Below are positions 16,626-24,753 of a stretch of 24,753 bases of DNA, one piece after another. The position numbers and the translations under genes were made by a program. The DNA comes from an uncultured Bacteroides sp. (GTDB taxonomy: Bacteria > Bacteroidota > Bacteroidia > Bacteroidales > Bacteroidaceae). Where the stretch lies: the NCBI GenBank assembly GCA_900551645.1, contig URWP01000015.1, positions 1 to 24,753 on the forward strand. Reading direction: 5' to 3'. The first letter of the stretch is position 1; every line of letters begins with the position of its first letter. Below the pieces are notes generated by a model. The model made no database searches. It saw nothing but the letters and a program-made list of their open reading frames with translations, and was not told the DNA's origin.

Positions 16626-18224
16626 TTACAGATTCATCACCTCCTGTTCAAAACGCTCCTTATCGCCAGCAGCCTTATTACGGATTTTGCTACGATAATT
16701 ATAAACAGTGGCTAATGAGTAACCTAAGAAATGTGCTATCCGGGTAGCATCGGTTACTCCTAAACGAATCAGTGCAAATATACGAAGTTCTGTGTTTAAT
16801 AGCTCACCTGATTTGGGATAAATTTTACCATCTTCACATAATAATTTGTTAAAATCTTCGATAAAGTTCGGAAACAGGTCCAAGAACGACTTGTCGAACT
16901 CTGTATAGAAGGCTTTCCGCTCATCGCGAAGGAATTGTTCAGAGCGGATAGTCTTGAAAAGTTCATCTATTTTAGAAGCCATAGCTAACTTTTCCAACGA
17001 ACGTCTGTACTGTTCCAGCTTCTCGAGATAGCTCACACAACGGTCCAGATAACGGGCAATATATACCTCTTTAATCTTACCGGTCTGCGCCAGACTCTGA
17101 TTGGCTGTTACCAGATTCCGATTCGCCTGATACAGATTTTTCCGCATCAGCGACAGCTTTTTCATCCAGTAATAAAAGTAAAAAGACAGGACAATCAGGA
17201 TGATAACAAACAGACTGAGAATAGCAAGCATCCAACGGGTGACAGTCCTCTTCTGTATATCTTTTTCTCTATATGCCTTATCAATAATAGGATAAATAGC
17301 TGTTACTTCCATGAAACGAAGACGGGCATTACAATCTACAGCATCTTCCATTGCACAGTTCAGATAAAGATATGCACGTTCCAGCTCTCCACGGTCAAAA
17401 ACCAGATTTGCCAGACGCTGCAAAGCTGCATACTCCCGGTTAGCCAGCTTAATATCACAAAGAGCAGATTTCGCCAAACAGTAAATCTGCTTATCCACCT
17501 GTCTCTTCACCTCATAAGCCTCAGATAATGTATAATATAGGTAAGCCTGCCACTGCAAATCATCCTGACTTTCCAATAAACTGTTCAACAAAGCAATGGC
17601 TCCGTCAGGCTCTTTATTCAACAGCATTTTTTCAGCCTGAATGATATTCCGGTCTATACCGTTCAGACTCAACTGCAGAATGGAATCCCGATAAACTTCC
17701 GTCTGATCAATATATTTCTGACGCACAGATTTATCTGCTGTATAATCGGCAAGCCAACCATACAGCACCCGGAAATTCCGGTAATAATAAAGGAGGTAGT
17801 CTCCATCCAAGCTACTGACATCCAGGCTTTTCAATTCATCAAAAGCTTCGCTGTACATTCCCATCAGGCCAAAGACCTCTGCCCGGTTGAGCAAAATTTC
17901 ATATTTCAGTTCCGGCTTGTTCAGACGCGGAAGCAAAGCCGATTTTTTATTGACATAGAACAAAGCAGAATCTGTCTGATAATGAAGATATGCATTCAAT
18001 AAAGCACCATATAAATTATACTGCTCATTGGGGTCAGCAGAGTGTTGCAGCCTTTTCCTCAACTCCTCAATTCGACTTTTCCTCTGCTGATGAAATACTC
18101 CCTTCCTTGCAATGGCTTTATCCAATTCTTCCAAAGTATTTTCCAATGAATCTTTCTGTCCGTATACCAAAGAAGGAATCAATATAGAAAGCAATAAAAA
18201 AAGTAATATACGTTGCTTTTTCAT
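16626..18224 (-). CDS. susR: SusR-type membrane-bound transcriptional regulator
   Basis: SusR activates starch utilization genes in response to maltose or longer glucans in Bacteroides. The 532-residue protein starts with a signal-like hydrophobic segment ending VYGQ, then a periplasmic region of helical, TPR-like repeats (about 25-325). One membrane helix follows at about 330-352 (MLAILSLFVIILIVLSFYFYYWM), then a cytoplasmic coiled coil, and a C-terminal helix-turn-helix near 480-525 (GVTDATRIAHFLGYSLATVYNYRSKIRNK). That order, sensor outside and DNA-binding domain inside on one chain, is the SusR layout. It is divergent from susA, with its own consensus promoter, and 40 bases upstream of the MFS gene. 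The susR name rests on family plus context. Confidence 0.88.
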   Translation of the reverse strand: MKKQRILLFLLLSILIPSLVYGQKDSLENTLEELDKAIARKGVFHQQRKSRIEELRKRLQHSADPNEQYNLYGALLNAYLHYQTDSALFYVNKKSALLPRLNKPELKYEILLNRAEVFGLMGMYSEAFDELKSLDVSSLDGDYLLYYYRNFRVLYGWLADYTADKSVRQKYIDQTEVYRDSILQLSLNGIDRNIIQAEKMLLNKEPDGAIALLNSLLESQDDLQWQAYLYYTLSEAYEVKRQVDKQIYCLAKSALCDIKLANREYAALQRLANLVFDRGELERAYLYLNCAMEDAVDCNARLRFMEVTAIYPIIDKAYREKDIQKRTVTRWMLAILSLFVIILIVLSFYFYYWMKKLSLMRKNLYQANRNLVTANQSLAQTGKIKEVYIARYLDRCVSYLEKLEQYRRSLEKLAMASKIDELFKTIRSEQFLRDERKAFYTEFDKSFLDLFPNFIEDFNKLLCEDGKIYPKSGELLNTELRIFALIRLGVTDATRIAHFLGYSLATVYNYRSKIRNKAAGDKERFEQEVMNL

Positions 18225-18250
18225 AGAATTATGTCATTATTAGGTTATCG

Positions 18251-18281
18251 CAAACGTACAAAATAACATCTTAAAAACAAA
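18251..18281 (-). promoter_or_regulatory. Consensus susR promoter
   Basis: On the - strand, TTTG (18281-18278) and TACGTTTG (18258-18251) are separated by exactly 19 bases, a full match to the Bacteroides consensus with ideal spacing. The 5' leader would be about 20 bases. This points to constitutive expression of the regulator. Confidence 0.85.
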
Positions 18282-18377
18282 ATAAACCCTTATTTATCTT
18301 TCAAATTATTTATATTATTTGTAACTTAGCGATTCAGATAAGCATTGATTATCAAAAGGTTCTTGCTTATAAATCTT

Positions 18378-18427
18378 TATATTTTTATTTCAAGACGTGC
18401 ATTAGGAAAAGAAACCTTATACATTTG
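18378..18427 (+). promoter_or_regulatory. susA promoter with candidate SusR operator
   Basis: TACATTTG (18420-18427) matches the -7 consensus, 23 bases before the susA ATG. At the -33 position the sequence is GTGC, not TTTG. TATATTTTT lies at 18378-18386, starting 42 bases before the -7 box. The missing -33 box fits activator dependence; SusR binding here is inferred. Confidence 0.65.
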
Positions 18428-18450
18428 CATAAACCAAAAATCAATCTATC

Positions 18451-20304
18451 ATGAAACGAACACTTCTTATTGTCATGGCACTGTTAAGCTTTCTAGGATT
18501 CAAGACTGCCGTACATGCTGCCACCATCCACAAGGTAGCACCCACTTACTGGTGGGCGGGAATGAAAAATCCCGAATTACAGATTCTTTTGTACGGTGAA
18601 AACATTAGCTCGTCCGATGTTACCTTATCTAGTAAGGATGTAATGCTGAAAGAAGTTGTCAGACAGGAAAACCCGAACTATCTTCTCCTGTACGTCGACT
18701 TATCAGAAGCAGCTCCCCAACAATTCAGTATCCAATTGAAACAAGGAAAAAAGTTGACAACTATTCCTTATGAACTGAAACAACGTACCCGAAAAGGGAA
18801 CGATATCCAAGGATTTACCTCCAGCGATGTTTTATATCTGATTATGCCAGACCGTTTCGCTAACGGTAATCCGGATAATGATGTCATTCCCGGAATGCTG
18901 GAAGACAAAGTAGACCGTAATGAACAATATGGACGTCATGGAGGTGACCTGAAAGGTATCGCTGACCACTTGGATTATATCGCAGATTTAGGTGTAACTG
19001 CCATTTGGTTAAATCCTACTCAGGAAAATGATATGAAAAATGGATCTTATCATGGATATGCCATTACCGATTATTATCAGGCAGACCGCCGTTTTGGTGG
19101 AAATGATGATTTCGTAAAACTGGTAGAACAAGCACATGAAAAGGGACTGAAAGTGGTAATGGATATGATTTTCAACCACTGCGGCAGCGAGAACTATCTG
19201 TTTAAAGACAAACCATCCAAAGATTGGTTCAATTTCAAATCAAGCTACGTACAGACTTCATATAAAACGGCTAGCGTAATGGATATACATGCCAGCCAAT
19301 ACGAAAAGAAAATCGCTACAGACGGCTGGTTCACCCTCGAAATGCCAGACTTTAACCAACGCAACAGACACGTTGCCCGCTACCTGATTCAAAGCAGTAT
19401 CTGGTGGATTGAATCAACAGGTATAAACGGAATCCGTCAGGATACACATCCGTATGCCGACTATGATTTCATGTCTGAATGGTGTAAAGAAGTAATGGAA
19501 GAATATCCTAAATTCAACATTGTAGGAGAAACCTGGCTGAATAGCAATGTACTGGTTTCCTATTGGCAGAAAGACAGCAAACTGGCTTATCCGAAAAACT
19601 CAAACCTGCCCACAGTAATGGATTTTCCATTGCAATCGCTGATGAACATGGCCTTTGATGAAGAAACTAATGACTGGGCAAACGGACTGTACCGCCTGTA
19701 TGACTATCAGACTCAAGACCTGATATATGCCAACCCGATGAACTTGTTAATATTCCTTGATAATCATGACACTTCCCGCTTCTACCAGAAAGAAGAACAG
19801 CTGAAGAATCTTACCCGTTACAAACAAGCGCTGGCCTTCCTGCTGACTACCCGTGGTATTCCTCAGATTTATTATGGAACCGAAATTCTGATGTTCGGTG
19901 ATAAAGGAGATGGTGACGGAACCCTGCGTAAGGATTTTCCAGGTGGCTGGCCAGGTGACAAAATAAATGCCTTCACAGCAACCGGACGTACCGAATTACA
20001 AAACGAAGCATTCGAGTATACAAAGAAACTGCTAAACTGGCGTAAAAATAACGATATCATTGGTAAAGGGAATCTGAAACATTACTCCATTACCAACGGT
20101 ACATACGTATACGAACGCAGTTATCAAGGAAAGTCCATCGTGGTCATCATGAACGGAACTGATAAGGCACAGGAATTGAACCTGGCTCCATACCGTGAAA
20201 TCTTACCTGAAGAATCCAGCACAGATTTCTTAAGCGGGAAACAGATAACCTTAGGTGAAAAACTGTCTTTAAGCCCACGTGAAACTTTGATCCTTACATT
20301 CTAG
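18451..20304 (+). CDS. susA: Periplasmic neopullulanase / alpha-amylase SusA (GH13)
   Basis: SusA cleaves imported maltooligosaccharides in the periplasm to maltose and glucose. The 617-residue length is that of B. thetaiotaomicron SusA. A type I signal peptide covers about 1-23 (cleavage after VHA), with no lipobox. An N-terminal beta domain is followed by the GH13 barrel: DLGVTAIWLNP, VVMDMIFNH, GINGIRQDTHPY with nucleophile Asp331, IVGETWL with acid/base Glu360, and FLDNHDTSRF with Asp440. All three catalytic carboxylates are present. It is divergent from susR and followed by a 178-base gap with a second promoter before susB, so susA is probably its own unit. Confidence 0.96.
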   Translation: MKRTLLIVMALLSFLGFKTAVHAATIHKVAPTYWWAGMKNPELQILLYGENISSSDVTLSSKDVMLKEVVRQENPNYLLLYVDLSEAAPQQFSIQLKQGKKLTTIPYELKQRTRKGNDIQGFTSSDVLYLIMPDRFANGNPDNDVIPGMLEDKVDRNEQYGRHGGDLKGIADHLDYIADLGVTAIWLNPTQENDMKNGSYHGYAITDYYQADRRFGGNDDFVKLVEQAHEKGLKVVMDMIFNHCGSENYLFKDKPSKDWFNFKSSYVQTSYKTASVMDIHASQYEKKIATDGWFTLEMPDFNQRNRHVARYLIQSSIWWIESTGINGIRQDTHPYADYDFMSEWCKEVMEEYPKFNIVGETWLNSNVLVSYWQKDSKLAYPKNSNLPTVMDFPLQSLMNMAFDEETNDWANGLYRLYDYQTQDLIYANPMNLLIFLDNHDTSRFYQKEEQLKNLTRYKQALAFLLTTRGIPQIYYGTEILMFGDKGDGDGTLRKDFPGGWPGDKINAFTATGRTELQNEAFEYTKKLLNWRKNNDIIGKGNLKHYSITNGTYVYERSYQGKSIVVIMNGTDKAQELNLAPYREILPEESSTDFLSGKQITLGEKLSLSPRETLILTF

Positions 20305-20380
20305 TTTTTTTATATTCTTATAGAGCAGAATACAAGTTTAATTTACTATCAAACAAAAAGTTATCAGTAGGCAATCATTC

Positions 20381-20438
20381 TATATTTTTATATTTTTGTT
20401 CTAATACGGTCAAACTGATTTCTATAGTTTTAAATTTG
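20381..20438 (+). promoter_or_regulatory. susB(C) promoter with candidate SusR operator
   Basis: TAAATTTG (20431-20438) matches the -7 consensus, 44 bases before ATG 20483. No TTTG lies at -33 (GGTC). TATATTTTT occurs twice, overlapping by one base, at 20381-20389 and 20389-20397; the second copy starts 42 bases before the -7 box, as at susA. The rest of the susA-susB gap shows no hairpin terminator. Confidence 0.62.
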
Positions 20439-20482
20439 TGGAACAAATGAGAAATCAGTTAACCTTAATACCAGAAAAACGT

Positions 20483-22666
20483 ATGAATATTAAAAAACAT
20501 CTCACCTTTGCAGCTTTGTTCTGCATGGCTTTGGTCGCACAGGCACAAAAGCTGACATCACCCGACGGTAACCTGGTGATGAACTTCAGCCTGAATCAGG
20601 CAGGTGCTCCCACATACGACCTCTTCTTTAAAGGAAAAGCCGTCATCAAACCGAGTACGCTAGGTCTGGAACTGAAAAAAGAGAATGCCGACAAACAAAC
20701 CGATTTCGAAGCGACTCCACGTACAGACAGAGACCAATTGGATGAAAAGACCAACCTGATGAGTGGCTTCACCATCCAAGATACAAAAACCAGTACTTTC
20801 GATGAGACATGGCATCCGGTATGGGGAGAGGAAAGTTCCATCAGAAATCATTACAACGAGCTTGAGGTTACATTAAACCAGCCATCGAACGACCGCTGCA
20901 TGGTCATCCGATTCCGCCTGTTTGACGACGGTCTGGGTTTCCGTTATGAATTTCCACAACAGAAGAACCTGAACTATTTCGTCATTAAGGAAGAACACAG
21001 CCAGTTCGCCATGAGCGGTGACCATACGGCCTATTGGATTCCGGGCGACTACGATACCCAAGAATACGACTATACCACTTCACGCCTGTCAGAAATCAGA
21101 GAACTGATGAAAAAGGCAGTTACTCCGAACTCTTCACAGACAGTCTTCTCTCCTACCGGTGTACAGACTGCTTTGATGATGAAGACCGATGACGGACTTT
21201 ACATCAACCTGCATGAAGCGGCCCTGGTGAACTATTCTTGTATGCACCTGAATCTGGACGACAAGAATTTAGTCTTCGAATCCTGGCTGACACCCGATGC
21301 CAAAGGAGACAAAGGCTACATGCAGACTCCTTGTCACTCTCCATGGCGTACAGTCATTGTAAGTGACGACGCCCGCAACATCCTGGCTTCACGCATTACA
21401 TTGAACCTGAACGACCCGTGCAAGTACACCGATACATCATGGATTAAACCGGTGAAATACGTCGGCGTATGGTGGGACATGATTACCGGAAAAGGTTCAT
21501 GGGCTTACACAGACGAACTGGCCAGCGTAAGACTGGGAGAAACAGACTATACCAAGACCAAACCGAACGGCAAACATTCAGCCAATACAGCCAATGTAAA
21601 ACGCTATATCGATTTTGCCGCTGCCAATGGATTTGACGCCGTACTGGTAGAAGGCTGGAACGAAGGCTGGGAAGACTGGTTCGGTAAGAGCAAGGATTAT
21701 GTATTCGATTTCGTAACTCCTTATCCAGACTTCGATGTTAAGGAAATACATCGCTATGCTGCAAGTAAGGGCGTCAAGATGATGATGCACCACGAAACTT
21801 CAGCGTCTGTCCGCAACTACGAACGTCACATGGACAAAGCATACCAGTTCATGGTAGACAACGGATACAACTCTGTAAAGAGCGGTTACGTAGGTGATAT
21901 TATCCCACGCGGTGAACACCATTACGGACAATGGATGGTAAACCACTACTTGCATGCAGTGACCAAAGCCGCCGACTACAAACTGATGGTCAACGCACAC
22001 GAAGCCGTCCGTCCGACAGGTCTGTGCCGTACATACCCGAACCTGATAGGCAACGAATCTGCACGTGGTACAGAATATGAATCATTCGGTGGTAATAATG
22101 TAAACCATACCACAATCCTGCCGTTCACACGATTGATTGGTGGCCCGATGGATTATACCCCGGGTATCTTCGAAACCGATTGCAGCAAGATGAACCCAAG
22201 CAATCATTCACGTGTCCGTACAACAATAGCACGCCAATTAGCGTTATATGTTACTATGTACAGTCCTTTACAGATGGCAGCCGACATTCCTGAAAACTAT
22301 GAACGTTTCATGGACGCTTTCCAATTCATCAAAGATGTAGCCATCGACTGGGATGAAAGCAAATATCTGGAAGCAGAACCGGGTGAATACATTACAATTG
22401 CCCGCCGTGCCAAAGGAACCAATGACTGGTACGTAGGATGCACAGCCGGTTACAACGGACACGTATCTGATTTGTCACTGGATTTTCTGACTCCGGGGAA
22501 GAAATATGAAGCAACCATCTACGCAGACGCTAAAGATGCAAGCTGGGACAAGAATCCTCAGGCATATACGATTACAAAGAAAAAAGTAACGAACAAGGGC
22601 AAACTGAAACTGACTGCAGCCGTAGGTGGAGGTTATGCCATATCAATCAAAGAAATCAACAAATAA
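20483..22666 (+). CDS. susB: Periplasmic alpha-glucosidase SusB (GH97)
   Basis: SusB is an inverting, calcium-dependent alpha-glucosidase that releases glucose from maltodextrins in the periplasm. From ATG 20483 it has 727 residues with a type I signal peptide (about 1-21, ending AQA); Cys14 is not in a lipobox. The frame is open from GTG 20438, but that codon overlaps the -7 promoter box and would bury the signal peptide. Residues equivalent to the known B. thetaiotaomicron SusB glutamates are all present, offset by one: Glu438 (HHETSASV), Glu507 (NAHEAVRP), Glu525 (GNESARG) and Glu531 (GTEYESFGG). An inverting mechanism is therefore expected. susC follows after 102 bases, probably in the same operon. 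Confidence 0.95.
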   Translation: MNIKKHLTFAALFCMALVAQAQKLTSPDGNLVMNFSLNQAGAPTYDLFFKGKAVIKPSTLGLELKKENADKQTDFEATPRTDRDQLDEKTNLMSGFTIQDTKTSTFDETWHPVWGEESSIRNHYNELEVTLNQPSNDRCMVIRFRLFDDGLGFRYEFPQQKNLNYFVIKEEHSQFAMSGDHTAYWIPGDYDTQEYDYTTSRLSEIRELMKKAVTPNSSQTVFSPTGVQTALMMKTDDGLYINLHEAALVNYSCMHLNLDDKNLVFESWLTPDAKGDKGYMQTPCHSPWRTVIVSDDARNILASRITLNLNDPCKYTDTSWIKPVKYVGVWWDMITGKGSWAYTDELASVRLGETDYTKTKPNGKHSANTANVKRYIDFAAANGFDAVLVEGWNEGWEDWFGKSKDYVFDFVTPYPDFDVKEIHRYAASKGVKMMMHHETSASVRNYERHMDKAYQFMVDNGYNSVKSGYVGDIIPRGEHHYGQWMVNHYLHAVTKAADYKLMVNAHEAVRPTGLCRTYPNLIGNESARGTEYESFGGNNVNHTTILPFTRLIGGPMDYTPGIFETDCSKMNPSNHSRVRTTIARQLALYVTMYSPLQMAADIPENYERFMDAFQFIKDVAIDWDESKYLEAEPGEYITIARRAKGTNDWYVGCTAGYNGHVSDLSLDFLTPGKKYEATIYADAKDASWDKNPQAYTITKKKVTNKGKLKLTAAVGGGYAISIKEINK

Positions 22667-22768
22667 TTTAGGTTCAATAGGGATAATCAAATCGTTAGGT
22701 AACAAAGGTTGTGTGTTTTCAATAGGTATTTTTTATAAATGAAATTCCCTAACTTTTAATTTAATAAT

Positions 22769-24753
22769 ATGAAAATGAAAGTAGTTTTAAACAAGTCCAG
22801 CAGGTTCCTGCTATTATGGGTGGTAGGAATGCTCATTACTGTACAGGCTTTCGCGCAAAGCATGACAGTACAAGGTGTGGTAAAAGACAACACAGGTGAA
22901 GCTGTCATCGGTGCCAACGTTGTAGTGAAAGGAACTACCAACGGTACCATCACAGACTTCGATGGTAACTTTACACTCAATGCCAATAAAGGAGACATCA
23001 TTGTCATTTCTTTCATCGGTTACCAGACTCAAGAACTTCCGGCCGCAGCCAACATGAATGTCATTCTGAAAGACGATTCAGAAATATTGGATGAAGTGGT
23101 AGTCATCGGTTACGGTTCTGTAAAAAAAGACGATGCAACTGGTTCTGTAACAGCTATCAAACCGGATGAATTAAGTAAAGGTATCACAACCAATGCTCAA
23201 GATATGTTGACTGGTAAAGTAGCCGGTGTAAGCGTTATCTCGAATGATGGTACTCCAGGTGGAGGCGCACAAATTCGTATCCGTGGTGGTTCTTCTCTGA
23301 ACGCATCAAACGACCCGTTGATTGTAATTGACGGACTTGCTATTGATAATGAAGGTATCAAAGGTATGTCAAACGGATTGTCTATGGTAAATCCGGAAGA
23401 TATCGAAACTTTCACTGTATTGAAAGATGCTTCTGCAACAGCTATCTATGGTTCACGTGCATCAAATGGTGTCATCATCATCACAACTAAAAAAGGTAAA
23501 AGTGGACAAGCACCTAAAGTAAGCTATAGCGGTTCTGTATCTGTATCTACTACCCAAAAGAGATATGACGTATTAGACGGTGACGAATACCGCGCTTATG
23601 CACAGCAAGTATTCGGAGACAATATGCCAGGCACATTAGGCACAGCCAACACAGACTGGCAAGATCAGATTTTCCGTACAGCCGTAAGTACCGACCACCA
23701 CGTTTCTATCAACGGAGGATTCAAGAACTTACCGTACCGTGTTTCTTTAGGATACAGTAATAATAACGGTATTATCAAGACCTCTAACTTCCAACGTTTC
23801 ACGGCTTCTGTAAACTTAGCACCTTCTTTCTTTGACGACCATCTGAAAGTAAATGTTAATGCCAAATACATGAATGGAAAGAACCGTTATGCAGATTCTG
23901 GTGCAGCTATCGGAGGAGCCTTGTCAATGGATCCAACCCGTCCCGTATACGGTGACAGCGATATCTTTGATGTATTTGGTGGCTTCTATCAGAACTATCA
24001 GGCAACTTCCGGATTCAGCGATCCTAACTGGAACTATACAGTCAACAAGAATACTCCACAGAACCCGTTGGCAGCTTTGGAACAGAAAGACGACCGTTCC
24101 AACAGTAACGACTTTGTAGGAAACATCGAAGTAGACTACAAGTTCCACTTCTTACCGGATTTACGTTTGCATGCAAGTATCGGAGGTGAATATGCTGAAG
24201 GTGTTCAGACCACCATCTATTCTCCATACTCATTTGCTAACAACTATTATGGTGACACCAAACGCGATGTACAATACAAGTACAACCTGTCATACAATAT
24301 TTATGCCCAGTACATTAAGAATATAAACGACCACATGATTGATATCATGGCCGGTGGTGAGGAACAACACTTCCATAACAATGGCTATTGGACTTCTCAG
24401 GGATGGGATAGCTATGCAAATACTGCATACAACATTAAGACTGCTGCCGAAAATGCTTATGCAACACGTAACACTTTGGTATCCTATTTCGGACGTCTGA
24501 ACTACGCATGGAAAAACCGTTATTTATTTACCTTCACCATGCGTTGGGATGCTTCCTCACGTTTTGCAGAAGACAACCGCTGGGGTACTTTCCCATCATT
24601 GGCTTTAGGATGGAAACTGAAGGAAGAAAACTTCCTGAAGGATGTTGATTTCTTGTCTGATTTGAAACTCCGTTTAGGATGGGGTATCACTGGTCAGCAG
24701 GATGTTGATACTGACTTCGGCTATATGCCGCTGTATGTAACCAGCGATAACTC
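22769..24753 (+). CDS. susC: SusC-family TonB-dependent outer-membrane transporter (3' truncated)
   Basis: SusC imports starch oligosaccharides across the outer membrane with the lipoprotein SusD, driven by TonB. The window holds about 661 codons of roughly 1000; the frame stays open to the edge. A signal peptide ends near AFAQ (about residue 29). A carboxypeptidase-regulatory-like domain follows (TVQGVVKDNTGEAVIGANVVV, then GTITDFDGNFTL), then the TonB box region (LDEVVVIGYGSVKK), the plug domain with GKVAGVSVISNDG, IRIRGGSSLN and DPLIVIDG, and the start of the beta barrel. It lies 102 bases after susB with no strong promoter between. susD and the rest of the operon are expected just outside the window. 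Confidence 0.95.
   Translation, partial: MKMKVVLNKSSRFLLLWVVGMLITVQAFAQSMTVQGVVKDNTGEAVIGANVVVKGTTNGTITDFDGNFTLNANKGDIIVISFIGYQTQELPAAANMNVILKDDSEILDEVVVIGYGSVKKDDATGSVTAIKPDELSKGITTNAQDMLTGKVAGVSVISNDGTPGGGAQIRIRGGSSLNASNDPLIVIDGLAIDNEGIKGMSNGLSMVNPEDIETFTVLKDASATAIYGSRASNGVIIITTKKGKSGQAPKVSYSGSVSVSTTQKRYDVLDGDEYRAYAQQVFGDNMPGTLGTANTDWQDQIFRTAVSTDHHVSINGGFKNLPYRVSLGYSNNNGIIKTSNFQRFTASVNLAPSFFDDHLKVNVNAKYMNGKNRYADSGAAIGGALSMDPTRPVYGDSDIFDVFGGFYQNYQATSGFSDPNWNYTVNKNTPQNPLAALEQKDDRSNSNDFVGNIEVDYKFHFLPDLRLHASIGGEYAEGVQTTIYSPYSFANNYYGDTKRDVQYKYNLSYNIYAQYIKNINDHMIDIMAGGEEQHFHNNGYWTSQGWDSYANTAYNIKTAAENAYATRNTLVSYFGRLNYAWKNRYLFTFTMRWDASSRFAEDNRWGTFPSLALGWKLKEENFLKDVDFLSDLKLRLGWGITGQQDVDTDFGYMPLYVTSDN

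Noticed and set aside
18340..18356. Imperfect inverted repeat GATAA/TTATC upstream of susA as an operator
   Set aside because: Arms of only 5 bases in AT-rich DNA, with no counterpart at malQ or susB.
22750..22757. TAACTTTT before susC as a separate promoter
   Set aside because: One mismatch to the -7 consensus, no -33 box and no TATATTTTT at the expected distance. Cotranscription with susB is more likely.
1..24753. CRISPR arrays, insertion sequences, phage genes or a new defence system
   Set aside because: No regularly spaced repeats, transposase or integrase motifs, or unassigned gene clusters were seen; all sizeable genes belong to known families.

Overview
The window is a stretch of a Bacteroidales chromosome, most likely Bacteroides or Phocaeicola. 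The signs are promoters of the Bacteroides type (TAnnTTTG at -7, TTTG at -33 where present), a starch utilization (Sus) locus with SusA, SusB and SusC homologues, a membrane-bound SusR-type regulator, and a TonB-dependent transporter with an N-terminal carboxypeptidase-like domain. Species cannot be fixed from the sequence alone.

Bases 1-8468 hold the downstream part of the division and cell wall (dcw) cluster, all on the + strand: murD (5' end cut by the window), ftsW, murG, murC, ftsQ, ftsA, ftsZ, then a GatB/YqeY-domain gene. Genes are tightly packed, with murG/murC and murC/ftsQ overlapping. FtsA carries a long charged C-terminal extension. Three hairpins close this block and separate it from the convergent recO gene (8664-9386, - strand).

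Bases 9427-12170 are housekeeping: a divergent promoter region, tRNA-Glu(UUC) and rpsT apparently sharing one promoter, a terminator, then gyrB with its own promoter and terminator.

Bases 12249-24753 are a starch and maltodextrin locus: malQ (+), a convergent MFS sugar transporter and susR (-), then divergent susA, susB and the first two thirds of susC (+), cut by the window end. Together the products could carry glucan from the outer membrane (SusC) through periplasmic cleavage (SusA, SusB) and inner-membrane uptake (the MFS protein) to cytoplasmic rearrangement (MalQ), under SusR control.

The most interesting signal is regulatory. The malQ, susA and susB promoters each have a good -7 box, lack a -33 box, and share the 9-mer TATATTTTT starting 42-43 bases upstream of the -7 box. 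susR itself has a textbook consensus promoter with no such element. This suggests a candidate SusR operator linking periplasmic and cytoplasmic starch genes. I found no clearly novel multi-gene system, and no mobile elements or CRISPR arrays.
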